Positions 8,169 to 16,180 of a DNA stretch of 44,106 nt are shown here, in pieces; position 1 is the first letter of the stretch, and every line of letters starts with the position of its first letter. The notes below the pieces were generated by a model. The model saw only the letters and a list, made by a program, of their open reading frames with translations. It was not told the origin of the DNA and searched no databases. The position numbers were made by a program, and so were the translations under genes. Origin of the DNA: Gaiellasilicea sp037721555 (GTDB taxonomy: Bacteria; Actinomycetota; Thermoleophilia; Gaiellales; Gaiellaceae); the NCBI GenBank assembly GCA_037721555.1, contig JBBJOI010000021.1:1-44106 (forward strand). Direction: 5' to 3'.

Positions 8169-9083
8169 GTGGACGCGGACGCCGTACGTGGACAGATGCT
8201 CCTCGAAGAGAGCAGGGAGGCGGTCGTGGTGCTCGACGCGGACGGGCGGGTGGTCGCCGCGAGCCGTCGCGCACGCCAGTCTGTCGAGGGCGTGCGCGAG
8301 GGAGAGCAGCTGTCGCCGGACCTCCTCGAGGACGATCGCGCGCTCGTCGTGCCCCTCTCGATCGACGGGCGCATCGAGCAGCTCGTCTACCTCTCGCGCG
8401 CCGGCGATCTCTCCGCCTACGAGGAGCTTCGCTCGGGGTTCACAGCAGCCGTCTCCCACGAGTTGCGCACACCGCTCGCCCGCTTGCTGGCGCTGCTCGA
8501 GCTGGCGCTGCTCCCGGGCGAGAACGTCGCGGAGCTCGTGGAGAGCGCCCGGCGCGAGGTCGAGCAGATCCGCGAGCTGATCGACGAGGTGCTCTTCCTG
8601 TCGGAGCTCGAGTCCGGCGCGCGGGTGGTGTCGCTCGGAGCCACGACGGTGATGCCCGTACTGCGAGATGTGGTGGCTGATCTCGGGGAGCGCTCGGCGC
8701 GAGCGGCGGTAACGCTCTCGGTCGCGGGTGACGAGGACGCAGCCGTCGAGGTGCGCCCGCGCATGCTGCGCGTCGTGGCGCAGAACCTCGCCGAGAACGC
8801 CCTCCGCTACGCGGGGCCGGGAACCAGTGCGGGGCTCTCGGTCGAGCGAACCGCGGAACAGGTCGTTCTCCGGATCGCCGACGATGGCGTCGGCGTGGAC
8901 GAGAGGGACCTGCCGAGGCTCTTCGAGCGCTTCTACCGCACCGATCGGTCGCGGGCTTCCCGCGGTACGGGTCTCGGCCTCGCAATCGTGAAGCACGTCG
9001 TCACCTCGGCCGGAGGAACGGTCGAGGCGCGTGGCGGCCGCGGTCGCGGTCTCGAAGTGCTGTGCTCGTTCCCGACCCGATAG
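8169..9083 (+). CDS. phoR: soluble PhoR-like sensor histidine kinase
   Basis: A 304-residue histidine kinase with a PAS-like N-terminal segment (about 14-75, SREAVVVLDADGRVVAASRRA), a dimerisation/H-box VSHELRTPL with His97, an N-box NLAENALRYAG, a G1 box DDGVGV and G2 RGTGLGLAIVKH. No membrane helix is visible, unlike classical PhoR proteins, so signal input must come through the cytosol, presumably via PhoU and the Pst complex. The start is GTG 8169 after an ACGGAGAG stretch; an in-frame ATG at 8196 is an alternative. It is transcribed divergently from the response regulator and directly precedes pstS. The pairing with PhoP is inferred from position. Confidence 0.87.
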   Translation: MDADAVRGQMLLEESREAVVVLDADGRVVAASRRARQSVEGVREGEQLSPDLLEDDRALVVPLSIDGRIEQLVYLSRAGDLSAYEELRSGFTAAVSHELRTPLARLLALLELALLPGENVAELVESARREVEQIRELIDEVLFLSELESGARVVSLGATTVMPVLRDVVADLGERSARAAVTLSVAGDEDAAVEVRPRMLRVVAQNLAENALRYAGPGTSAGLSVERTAEQVVLRIADDGVGVDERDLPRLFERFYRTDRSRASRGTGLGLAIVKHVVTSAGGTVEARGGRGRGLEVLCSFPTR

Positions 9084-9086
9084 GTT

Positions 9087-9115
9087 CTTCACCACCCTTT
9101 CACCGGACGTTCACC
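9087..9115 (+). promoter_or_regulatory. PHO box array upstream of pstS1
   Basis: Three units at exact 11-bp intervals: CTTCACC (9087), TTTCACC (9098) and GTTCACC (9109), located 46 bp upstream of the pstS ATG. All three keep TTCACC. It is the most regular PHO box in the window and implies PhoP activation of the pst operon under phosphate limitation. Confidence 0.87.
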
Positions 9116-9160
9116 AGCCGGAAGCCCACACGGCGGAATGCCGGCGGAAGACTCATCGCC

Positions 9161-10156
9161 ATGGCCACGATCGTGAGAAAGAGAGTCTTGCTCGCCCTGT
9201 TTCTCGTTCTGGCGGCCTTCGTCAGCGGCTGCGGCGGCGGCGGGCGAGACGATGAGGCAGACGGCACAACAGCGACGGAGACCTCGGCCGGCGGGGAGGG
9301 GCTTTCCGGTCGCATTCAGGCGGACGGCTCGAGCACGGTTGGGCCGTTCACGACCGCGGCCGCGGAGCGCTTCCGAGCGGTCGAGCCAGACGTCCAGGTG
9401 ACCGTGGGCGTCTCCGGCACCGGCGGCGGCTTCGAGCGCTTCTGCCGCGGCGAGACCGACCTCTCGAATGCCTCGCGCCCGATCAAGGAGGAGGAGACGA
9501 AGATCTGCGAGGAGGGGGAGATCCCGTACGTCGAGTTTCAAGTCGCCAATGACGCGCTGACCGTTGTTGTCAATAAAGATAACAACTGGGTCGACTGCCT
9601 CACGGTCGACCAGCTGAAGTCGATCTGGGAGCCGGGCTCGAAGGTCGGCAGCTGGAGCGATATCGACTCGTCTTTCCCTGACGTAAAGCTGAGGCTCTTC
9701 GGCCCGGGGACCGACTCCGGCACGTTCGACTACTTCACCGACGAGATCAACGGCGAGGAAGGCGCAAGCCGTTCCGACTATGCCGCGAGCGAGGACGACA
9801 ACACGACCGTCACCGGTGTCTCCGGGGAGCGAGGTGGGCTCGGGTACTTCGGCTTCTCCTATTTCGAGGAGAACCAGGACAGCCTGAAGGCACTTGCGAT
9901 CGACGGCGGCAATGGTTGTGTCACGCCGAGTGTGAAAAACGCGCAGAACGGGACCTACGCGCCCCTTGCGCGCCCGCTCTTCATCTATGCGAAGCAGGAG
10001 TCGTTCGAGCGTCCCGAAGTGGAGGCCTTCGTCTCGTTCATCCTCGAGAACGAGACCGAGATCGCGGAGGCATCGCAGTATGTCCCGCTCACGACGGAGC
10101 AGCTCGAGAAGGCACAAGGGGACTTTGAGGCGGCGGTCCAGAAGGCCTCCGGCTAG
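9161..10156 (+). CDS. pstS: phosphate ABC transporter substrate-binding lipoprotein PstS
   Basis: A 331-residue phosphate-binding protein. ATG 9161 starts a lipoprotein signal ending in VSGC (Cys24), after which a Gly/acid-rich tether leads to the binding domain. Conserved phosphate-binding segments include ADGSSTVGPFT, VSGTGGGFERFCRGETDLSNASRPI and the later FGPGTDSGTFDYFTDEI. It should capture orthophosphate outside the membrane and deliver it to PstCA. A frame-compatible upstream GTG exists but would place the signal peptide internally. GGAAG lies 12 bases before the ATG. The gene begins the pstSCAB-phoU operon behind a PHO box. Confidence 0.95.
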   Translation: MATIVRKRVLLALFLVLAAFVSGCGGGGRDDEADGTTATETSAGGEGLSGRIQADGSSTVGPFTTAAAERFRAVEPDVQVTVGVSGTGGGFERFCRGETDLSNASRPIKEEETKICEEGEIPYVEFQVANDALTVVVNKDNNWVDCLTVDQLKSIWEPGSKVGSWSDIDSSFPDVKLRLFGPGTDSGTFDYFTDEINGEEGASRSDYAASEDDNTTVTGVSGERGGLGYFGFSYFEENQDSLKALAIDGGNGCVTPSVKNAQNGTYAPLARPLFIYAKQESFERPEVEAFVSFILENETEIAEASQYVPLTTEQLEKAQGDFEAAVQKASG

Positions 10157-11086
10157 TTGAGCACTCCCACAGCCACTGCTAGGGCTGAGCCCCAGCTCCG
10201 GGCCCGCCGCAGGCGCTACAGCGAGGACGTCGTCAAGGGCGTCCTCGGTCTTTGTGCGCTCGTCTCCGTCGCCACGACGGTGGGAATCGTGATCGCGCTG
10301 TTCATCCCGGCCTTCGAGTTCTTCCAGGACATCTCGATCGTCGAGTTCCTGACCGGCACGGAGTGGGCGCCACTCTTCGAGCCCGCGCACTTCGGCGTCC
10401 TGCCACTCATCAGCGGCACGCTGCTCGTGACGGCGGTTGCAGGAGCGCTCGCGTTGCCGCTCGGGCTCGGCGGCGCCATCTATCTGAGCGAGTACGCCGG
10501 CCCGCGGACACGCGGGGTGCTCAAGCCCGCGCTCGAGCTCCTCGCCGGCATCCCGACGATCGTCTTCGGCTACTTCGCGCTCACCTTCATGACCCCGCTG
10601 CTCCGCGACATCGGGATCCAAGTCGAGGTCTTCAACACGCTCTCGGCCGGCATCGTGATGGGCGTGTACCTGATCCCGACGGTGGCGTCCCTCTCGGAGG
10701 ACGCGATGGGCGCCGTTCCGCGCGACCTGCGCGACGGGGCGTATGCGCTCGGCTCGACCAAGATGCAGGTGGCGACACGCGTCGTCGTGCCGGCCGCAGT
10801 CTCCGGGATCATCGCCTCGTTCGTGCTGGGCATCTCCCGCGCGATCGGCGAGACGATGATCGTGCTGGTCGCGATGGGGCAGCAGCCGAACCTCACCCTC
10901 GACCCACGCGCAGCGGCGGAGACGATGACGGCGTTCATCGCCGCCACGGGAGCCGGCGACGTCCCCACGGGCACGCTCGAGTACAAGACGATCTTCGCAG
11001 TCGGCGCGACCCTCTTCCTGATGACGTTTGTGATGAACATCATCGCGATCAGGCTCGTACGCAAGTATCGCGAGGTCTACGAATGA
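10157..11086 (+). CDS. pstC: phosphate ABC transporter permease PstC
   Basis: A 309-residue inner-membrane permease with about six helices. The EAA loop reads LRDGAYALGSTKMQVATRVVVPAAVSGI, and ISRAIGETMIVLVAMG follows, both typical of PstC. The TTG at 10157 directly follows the pstS stop with no spacer, so translation is likely coupled; no better in-frame start is near. It forms the phosphate channel together with PstA. Confidence 0.93.
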   Translation: MSTPTATARAEPQLRARRRRYSEDVVKGVLGLCALVSVATTVGIVIALFIPAFEFFQDISIVEFLTGTEWAPLFEPAHFGVLPLISGTLLVTAVAGALALPLGLGGAIYLSEYAGPRTRGVLKPALELLAGIPTIVFGYFALTFMTPLLRDIGIQVEVFNTLSAGIVMGVYLIPTVASLSEDAMGAVPRDLRDGAYALGSTKMQVATRVVVPAAVSGIIASFVLGISRAIGETMIVLVAMGQQPNLTLDPRAAAETMTAFIAATGAGDVPTGTLEYKTIFAVGATLFLMTFVMNIIAIRLVRKYREVYE

Positions 11087-11096
11087 GTCTCCGGTC

Positions 11097-11936
11097 ATGA
11101 GTCGGGGGCTCAAGGGCGGTCTCTTCCAGCTGGCGCTGCTCTTCTCGCTCGGCGTCGGCTTCCTGATGCTCGGGACGCTCCTCGTCGATGTCTTCAAGGA
11201 CGGGCTTCCGTACCTCGATAAGAAGCTGCTGACAGACCCGCCGTCGACGGATCCGGAGATCGCGGGCGCGCGGCCGGCGATCATTGCGACCCTCTACCTC
11301 GGCGGACTCCTGCTCCTCTTCACGGTGCCGATCGGCGTCTTCACGGCCATCTACCTGGAGGAGTACGCCAACAAGACGCGCTGGTACAACCGTCTCCTCG
11401 AGATCAACATTCAGAACCTCGCTGCCGTGCCCTCGATCGTGTACGGCATCCTCGGGCTCGCGTTCCTCGTCCGCGGGCTCGGGCTCGGCCGCGTGCTGCT
11501 CGCCGGTGCGATGATCCTGACGCTGCTTGTGCTGCCGACCGTGATCATCGCGTCGCGGGAAGCGATCCGCGCCGTGCCCGATTCGATCCGCCAGGGTGCC
11601 TATGCACTCGGCGCGACGCAGTGGCAGGTGGTCTCCCGCCAGGTGCTGCCCGCTGCCGTTCCCGGCATCGCGACCGGCTCGATCCTCGCCCTGTCCCGTG
11701 CGATCGGCGAGACGGCACCACTGATCCTGATCGGCGCCGTCACCTATATCTCCTTCGACCCGACGATTCTCGGCCCCTTCACGGCGCTGCCGATCCAGAT
11801 CTTCAGCTTCCTGCGGCTCCCCCAGGACGAGTTCAAGCTCCTGGCAGCCGCCTCGATCATCGTCCTGCTCGGGATCCTGGTCACGCTGAACGCGTTCGCG
11901 ATCTGGATCCGCCACCGCTATCGAAGAACATGGTGA
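11097..11936 (+). CDS. pstA: phosphate ABC transporter permease PstA
   Basis: A 279-residue permease homologous to PstC. It has six predicted helices and an EAA loop IRQGAYALGATQWQVVSRQVLPAAVPGI followed by LSRAIGETAPLILIGA. It starts at ATG 11097, ten bases after the pstC stop; a five-codon decoy ORF begins at an earlier ATG (11083) that overlaps the pstC stop as ATGA. It partners PstC to form the phosphate channel. Confidence 0.93.
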   Translation: MSRGLKGGLFQLALLFSLGVGFLMLGTLLVDVFKDGLPYLDKKLLTDPPSTDPEIAGARPAIIATLYLGGLLLLFTVPIGVFTAIYLEEYANKTRWYNRLLEINIQNLAAVPSIVYGILGLAFLVRGLGLGRVLLAGAMILTLLVLPTVIIASREAIRAVPDSIRQGAYALGATQWQVVSRQVLPAAVPGIATGSILALSRAIGETAPLILIGAVTYISFDPTILGPFTALPIQIFSFLRLPQDEFKLLAAASIIVLLGILVTLNAFAIWIRHRYRRTW

Positions 11937-12796
11937 CCATGAGCGACCAAGTGACTACGATCGAGCCGATGAGTCTCGCGCAGATCGCGCAGGAGCACGG
12001 CGACGGCTTCAGCGAGCGCGAGGCCGTGTTCGAGGTGAAGGACCTGGCGGTCGAGTACAGCGGCAACTCGGCCATCCGCGAGGTCTCCCTCGACGTCTAC
12101 AAGAACTCCGTGACGGCCTTCATCGGCCCGTCGGGCTGCGGCAAGAGCACGTTCATCCGCTGCTTCAATCGGATGAACGACCTCGTCCCGGGCGCCCGCG
12201 TCCACGGCGACGTGCTCTACCGCGGCAAGGATCTCTATGCGGACGACGTCGATCCCGTCGAAGTCCGCAGGCGCATCGGGATGGTCTTCCAGAAGCCGAA
12301 CCCGTTTCCGAAGTCGATCTACGACAACATCGCCTTCGGTCCGCGCGTCTTGAACCTGAAGGGTTCGCTCGACGAGCGGGTCGAGCGGGCGCTCCGACAG
12401 GCGGCCCTCTGGGACGAGGTCTCGAACCGGTTGAAGGAGTCCGCCCTCGGGCTCTCGGGAGGACAGCAGCAGCGACTCTGTATCGCTCGTTGCCTCGCCG
12501 TCGAGCCGGACGTGATCCTGATGGACGAGCCGGCCTCCGCGCTCGACCCGATCTCGACGACGCGGATCGAAGACCTGATGCACGAGCTGAAGCGTCAGTA
12601 CACGATCGTGATCGTCACCCACAACATGCAGCAGGCGGCCCGCGTCGCCGACATGACCGCCTTCTTCTCGGTCGACGTTGCCCCCGACGGCAACAAGCGG
12701 ACCGGTATCCTGGTCGAATACGATCGGACGTCGAAGATCTTCACGACGCCGGCTGACAAGCGCACGGAGGACTACGTCACGGGGCGGTTCGGTTGA
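11930..12796 (+). CDS. pstB: phosphate ABC transporter ATP-binding protein PstB
   Basis: A 288-residue ABC ATPase powering phosphate import. Walker A is GPSGCGKST, the Q-loop segment is MVFQKPNPFPKSIYDNIAFG (typical for PstB), the signature is LSGGQQQRLCIARCLA, Walker B is VILMDEPASALD and the switch His is in VTHNMQQAARV. Two starts are possible: ATG 11930, overlapping the pstA stop by seven bases, or ATG 11939 three codons later; neither has a strong ribosome site. A longer than usual N-terminal extension of about 25 residues precedes the ABC core. Confidence 0.95.
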   Translation: MVTMSDQVTTIEPMSLAQIAQEHGDGFSEREAVFEVKDLAVEYSGNSAIREVSLDVYKNSVTAFIGPSGCGKSTFIRCFNRMNDLVPGARVHGDVLYRGKDLYADDVDPVEVRRRIGMVFQKPNPFPKSIYDNIAFGPRVLNLKGSLDERVERALRQAALWDEVSNRLKESALGLSGGQQQRLCIARCLAVEPDVILMDEPASALDPISTTRIEDLMHELKRQYTIVIVTHNMQQAARVADMTAFFSVDVAPDGNKRTGILVEYDRTSKIFTTPADKRTEDYVTGRFG

Positions 12797-13476
12797 GCGA
12801 GGCTCGACAAGTAGCGCGGGTCAGCTTCCAGGAGGAGCTGGACGCAGTGGAGCTCGCGCTCCGCGCCGAGGGAGAGCTTGTCTTGCGCTCGCTGCGGGGT
12901 GCGGTCGAGACGGTGTGCTCACAGGATCTCGAGCTCGCGGACGAGGTGATCGCCTTCGACGACGACATCGACGCGCAGTACTTCGAGATCGAGCAGGGAA
13001 TCGAGCTGTTACTCGCGCGGCAGACGCCGGTCGCGAGCGACCTGCGCCTCGTGCTCGCGCTGCTCAAGGACAACCTGCACCTCGAGCGGATGGGGGACCT
13101 GTGTGTCACGATCGCGAAGCTGACCAAGCTGACGCGCGGGCTGCCGCCGGACGACGCGCTGCTCGAAGGCTTCAAGGAGATGGGCGAGCGCGCTGAGCAG
13201 ATGATCAGGGTGGCGCTGCGCTCGCTGCAGGAGCGGGACCGTGTCGCCGCCGAGTCGCTGCTCGAGCTCGACGAGCTGATCGACCGCGCCAACCGGCGGG
13301 TCGTGAACCGCTTACTCGAGATCGGTCACGACCTCGAGCGGCGCGAGTGGGGGCTGCGCATGATCCTGGCGTCCCGCTGTCTGGAGCGGATCGGCGACCA
13401 CGCAGTCGACGTCGGGGAGCAGACCGCGTACCTCGTCACCGGCGAGTTCCGCGAGTTCACCGACGCCAGTCATTAG
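12793..13476 (+). CDS. phoU: phosphate signalling complex protein PhoU
   Basis: A 227-residue all-helical protein with two PhoU repeats, each carrying the metal-binding signature: LLKDNLHLERMGDLCVTIAK in the first half and MILASRCLERIGDHAVDVGEQ in the second. PhoU links Pst transporter activity to the PhoR/PhoP pair and represses the regulon when phosphate is plentiful. The TTG at 12793 overlaps the pstB stop as TTGA, so it is the last coupled gene of the operon. Confidence 0.94.
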   Translation: MSEARQVARVSFQEELDAVELALRAEGELVLRSLRGAVETVCSQDLELADEVIAFDDDIDAQYFEIEQGIELLLARQTPVASDLRLVLALLKDNLHLERMGDLCVTIAKLTKLTRGLPPDDALLEGFKEMGERAEQMIRVALRSLQERDRVAAESLLELDELIDRANRRVVNRLLEIGHDLERREWGLRMILASRCLERIGDHAVDVGEQTAYLVTGEFREFTDASH

Positions 13477-13750
13477 AGCTTCATTGTGTTCGAGGCACTC
13501 AGGGCGAGTCTTCTGACGTAAATCGTCGATCTACCGACGAACGTCGATAACTGAACAAGCCACCTGCTGTGCCTCTTGGTGTGACTGCGGACGGGGGCGA
13601 ACCACAGCAAGATCGCCCGGATGTCGGGTGTGTACGTCGCGGTTCTTCACCACCTCGCCACTGATTGTTCACCGTCCTGATGCCCACGTCTTCGGTCGAG
13701 CCGCCGACAATTCGACCCGACATTCGTCAACGAGACTGGGGAGTACGACT
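13477..13750. other. intergenic region between phoU and the second pstS
   Basis: This 274-bp gap holds the PHO box at 13645-13673 and the ribosome-binding site of pstS2 near its end. A small inverted repeat (TCGTCG at 13523 and CGACGA at 13535, six-base loop) may end phoU transcription but has no T-run. I recognise no gene in it. Confidence 0.6.
13645..13673 (+). promoter_or_regulatory. PHO box array upstream of pstS2
   Basis: Units at exact 11-bp spacing: CTTCACC (13645), a degenerate CGCCACT (13656) and GTTCACC (13667). The first and last units equal the outer units of the pstS1 box. This gives the second pstS its own phosphate-controlled promoter despite lying directly behind phoU. Confidence 0.8.
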
Positions 13751-14710
13751 GTGGGAAATATGAAACGGACAGGGCTCGTCTTTGCGTGCGTGCTCTTTGC
13801 GGTCGTGTTTGCGGCCGTTGCCGGAGCGCGGATCGATCAGGGTAAGCCACTTTCCGGTTCGGTCACGGCCGACGGCTCGAGCACCGTCGGCCCGTACACG
13901 ACGGCGGCGGCCGAAGGCTTCGGGAAGCGCAATCCGAAGGCGCGCGTCACCGTCGGCGTCTCCGGCACGGGTGGCGGCTTCGAGCGCTTCTGCCGGAACG
14001 AGACCGACCTGTCGAATGCTTCGAGGCCGATGAAGGACTCCGAGGCGGTCAAGTGCCGCGACACCGGCGTGAAGTGGCTGGCCTTCACGGTTGCCAACGA
14101 CGGCTTGTCGGTCGTCGTCAACCGCAGCAACACCTGGGCGAACTGCCTCACGGTGGCCGAGCTGAAGAAGATCTGGGAGCCCGGCTCCAAGATCGAGAAC
14201 TGGAGCCAGGTGCGGGACGGCTTCCCGAACGTGTCACTGAAGCTCTTCGGTGCGGGAACCGACTCCGGGACCTTCGACTACTTCACCGAGGCGATCAACG
14301 GCAAGGCTCGCGCAAGCAGGTCTGACTACCTCGCAACCGAGGACGACAACGTCGTCGTGACGGGCGTGCAGGGTGAGCGCGGGGCGCTTGGCTACTTCGG
14401 CTTCTCCTACTACGAGGAGAACAAGGACAAGCTGAAGGTCCTCGCGGTCGACAGTGGCAAGGGTGGTGGCTGCGTCACCCCGAGCATCGCCACCGTCCAG
14501 GCAAACAAGTACAAGCCGCTCTCGCGCCCGCTCTTCATCTACGCGAAGCGCGACTCGTTCAAGCGGCCGGTCGTCGCCGGGTTCTTCGGCTACCTCTTCA
14601 ACAACGAGAAGGCGATCGCGAAGAAGGCGGGTTTCATCGCCCTCACCGACCGCCAGCTCAAGAAGGCGCGCTACCAGTACCGCGTAGCGCTGAAGGCGAA
14701 CTCCGAGTAG
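13751..14710 (+). CDS. pstS: second phosphate-binding protein PstS, Sec-secreted without lipobox
   Basis: A 319-residue paralogue of the first PstS, sharing DGSSTVGPYTTAAAEGF, VGVSGTGGGFERFCR, LSNASRP and the FGAGTDSGTFDYFTEAI region. The signal peptide (MKRTGLVFACVLFAVVFAAVAGA) has no Cys at the cleavage site, so the product is probably released or held non-covalently instead of lipid-anchored. GTG 13751 is chosen because GGGGAG (13738-13743) lies seven bases upstream; ATG 13760 is three codons later but too far from it. It has its own PHO box and terminator. Roles could include a wall-associated phosphate scavenger or an alternate affinity component for PstCA. Confidence 0.93.
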   Translation: MGNMKRTGLVFACVLFAVVFAAVAGARIDQGKPLSGSVTADGSSTVGPYTTAAAEGFGKRNPKARVTVGVSGTGGGFERFCRNETDLSNASRPMKDSEAVKCRDTGVKWLAFTVANDGLSVVVNRSNTWANCLTVAELKKIWEPGSKIENWSQVRDGFPNVSLKLFGAGTDSGTFDYFTEAINGKARASRSDYLATEDDNVVVTGVQGERGALGYFGFSYYEENKDKLKVLAVDSGKGGGCVTPSIATVQANKYKPLSRPLFIYAKRDSFKRPVVAGFFGYLFNNEKAIAKKAGFIALTDRQLKKARYQYRVALKANSE

Positions 14711-14731
14711 CTCTCGACGCAAGGAACTTCG

Positions 14732-14763
14732 ACGGGCGCGGCCATCGGGGTCGCGCCCGTTTG
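14732..14763 (+). terminator. intrinsic terminator after pstS2
   Basis: A perfect 9-bp stem (ACGGGCGCG at 14732-14740 and CGCGCCCGT at 14752-14760) with an 11-base loop, followed by TTG and only a short T-run. It separates pstS2 from the PHO box of the next gene. Confidence 0.7.
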
Positions 14764-14765
14764 AC

Positions 14766-14783
14766 GTTCACCACACCGTAACC
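14766..14783 (+). promoter_or_regulatory. PHO box upstream of the CYTH-CHAD gene
   Basis: GTTCACC (14766) and CGTAACC (14777) are spaced by 11 bp. A TAGAGT -10 element follows at 14795-14800, so the box occupies the -35 region, as expected for activation by a PhoB/PhoP-type regulator. Two units only, the second degenerate. Confidence 0.65.
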
Positions 14784-14794
14784 ACCGGCGGGCC

Positions 14795-14800
14795 TAGAGT
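14795..14800 (+). promoter_or_regulatory. -10 element of a leaderless promoter for the CYTH-CHAD gene
   Basis: TAGAGT is followed by exactly six bases and then the GTG start at 14807, matching the leaderless TAnnnT-N6-RTG pattern. No Shine-Dalgarno sequence precedes the GTG. Confidence 0.65.
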
Positions 14801-14806
14801 TCGTCC

Positions 14807-16180
14807 GTGGCAGAGGTCAAGGAAACCCTCGAGCGCGAGCTGAAGCTGCGCGCCGGGTCGGAGTTCGAGCTCCCGGAGCTCGGAGGCGAGGCGCTCGAGC
14901 CGCGCAGCTTCGATTCGACCTATCACGACACGCGCGACCACCGCCTCGGGCGGCATGGGGTCACGCTCCGCCACCGGATCGAGAGCCGGAAGGGCCTCTG
15001 GCAGCTCAAGCTGCCCCACGGGGACGCACGTCTCGAGCTCGAGGTTCGAGGAACATCGGCGGCTCCACCCGATCAGCTGCTCTCGCTGCTCCCGGCGTAT
15101 CTGAGAGGGGAGTCGCTCGTGCCGCTCGCGCGCCTGCGCACGAGACGCACGGGCATTCGCGCACAGGGCGCCGAGATCGTCCACGACGAGGTGACGGTCG
15201 TCGACAAGGGTAGCGATCCGCGCAGTTTCGAGGAGCTCGAGGTCGAGCTGCTCGAGGGTGACGAGAAGTCGCTGCGCCGGATCGAGAAGGCGCTGCGGCG
15301 GGCCGGCGCGACCGACGGAGAGACGCGGCCGAAGATCTTCCAGGCCCTCGACCTGACCTTCGAGCCGGAGGAGGTTGCGCACGACGGCTCTGCGGGCGGC
15401 ACCCTCGCAGCCGAGCTCAGGCGCCAGTACGAGCGCCTGCTCGCCCACGATCCGGGCCTGCGCCTCGGCACCGACCCCGAGGAGCTGCACGGGTTCCGCG
15501 TCGCCACGCGGCGCCTCCGCGCGTTCTTGCGTGCGGGCCGCGAGCTGCTCGAGCCGGAGTGGGCGGAGCCCTTGCGGGACGAGCTCCGCTGGCTCGGGGG
15601 CGAGCTCGGGCCCGGCCGCGACCTCGACGTCCTGCTCGAGCGCCTGCGTGGCGAGGTCGAGTCGCTGGCCGAGGATGCGGAGGGCGGGCGAACGATCGTC
15701 AAGGTGCTGGAGCGCGACCGGGAGGTGCTGCGCGTGCAGGTCCACGACGCCCTTGAGAGCGAGCGGTACTTCGCGCTGCTCGACCGGCTCGAGCAGCAGC
15801 CGCCGCTGCGCCCGGGCAACGCGACGTTGAAGGAGATCCAACGAGCCGAGCAGCGGAGGCTCCGCAAGGCGGTCGACCTGCTCGACCGCGACGCGCCCGA
15901 CGAGCAGCTGCACGAGGTGCGGATCAAGGTCAAGCGGGCGCGCTACGCCGCCGAGCTCCGCGGCGACAACGAGTACGTGAAGGCGGCGAAGGCGCTGCAG
16001 GACGTGCTGGGCGACCATCAGGACGCCGTCGTGGCACAGGAGCGGTTGCGGTCACTCGCCGCACAGGAGCCAAGTGCGGTGCTTGCAGCCGGAAGGCTGA
16101 TCGAGCGCGAGCGGGCCCGTGCCAACGGTCGCCGCCGCGACTGGCCCGCTGCCTGGAAGCGGCTCGCCGCCTGCGCGTGA
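14807..16180 (+). CDS. CYTH-CHAD domain protein, polyphosphate-associated
   Basis: A 457-residue fusion. The N-terminal CYTH (triphosphate tunnel) domain shows ERELKL (the ExExK motif) and further charged strands such as TLRHRIESRKGLWQLKLP and LEVELLEGDEKSLRRIEKAL. The C-terminal CHAD domain (from about residue 205) has the conserved basic helices HGFRVATRRLRAFLRA and HEVRIKVKRARYAAEL plus LGDHQDAVVAQERL. CYTH domains act on or bind triphosphates; CHAD domains bind polyphosphate granules. The gene sits behind a PHO box and opposite ppk/ppx, supporting a role in polyphosphate turnover or granule association. Whether it is a triphosphatase cannot be decided here. Confidence 0.9.
   Translation: MAEVKETLERELKLRAGSEFELPELGGEALEPRSFDSTYHDTRDHRLGRHGVTLRHRIESRKGLWQLKLPHGDARLELEVRGTSAAPPDQLLSLLPAYLRGESLVPLARLRTRRTGIRAQGAEIVHDEVTVVDKGSDPRSFEELEVELLEGDEKSLRRIEKALRRAGATDGETRPKIFQALDLTFEPEEVAHDGSAGGTLAAELRRQYERLLAHDPGLRLGTDPEELHGFRVATRRLRAFLRAGRELLEPEWAEPLRDELRWLGGELGPGRDLDVLLERLRGEVESLAEDAEGGRTIVKVLERDREVLRVQVHDALESERYFALLDRLEQQPPLRPGNATLKEIQRAEQRRLRKAVDLLDRDAPDEQLHEVRIKVKRARYAAELRGDNEYVKAAKALQDVLGDHQDAVVAQERLRSLAAQEPSAVLAAGRLIERERARANGRRRDWPAAWKRLAACA

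Noticed and set aside
9089..11284. Long minus-strand frame opposite pstS/pstC
   Set aside because: Arg/Asp/Glu-rich composition typical of the antisense frame of high-GC genes; pstS and pstC are clear on the plus strand.
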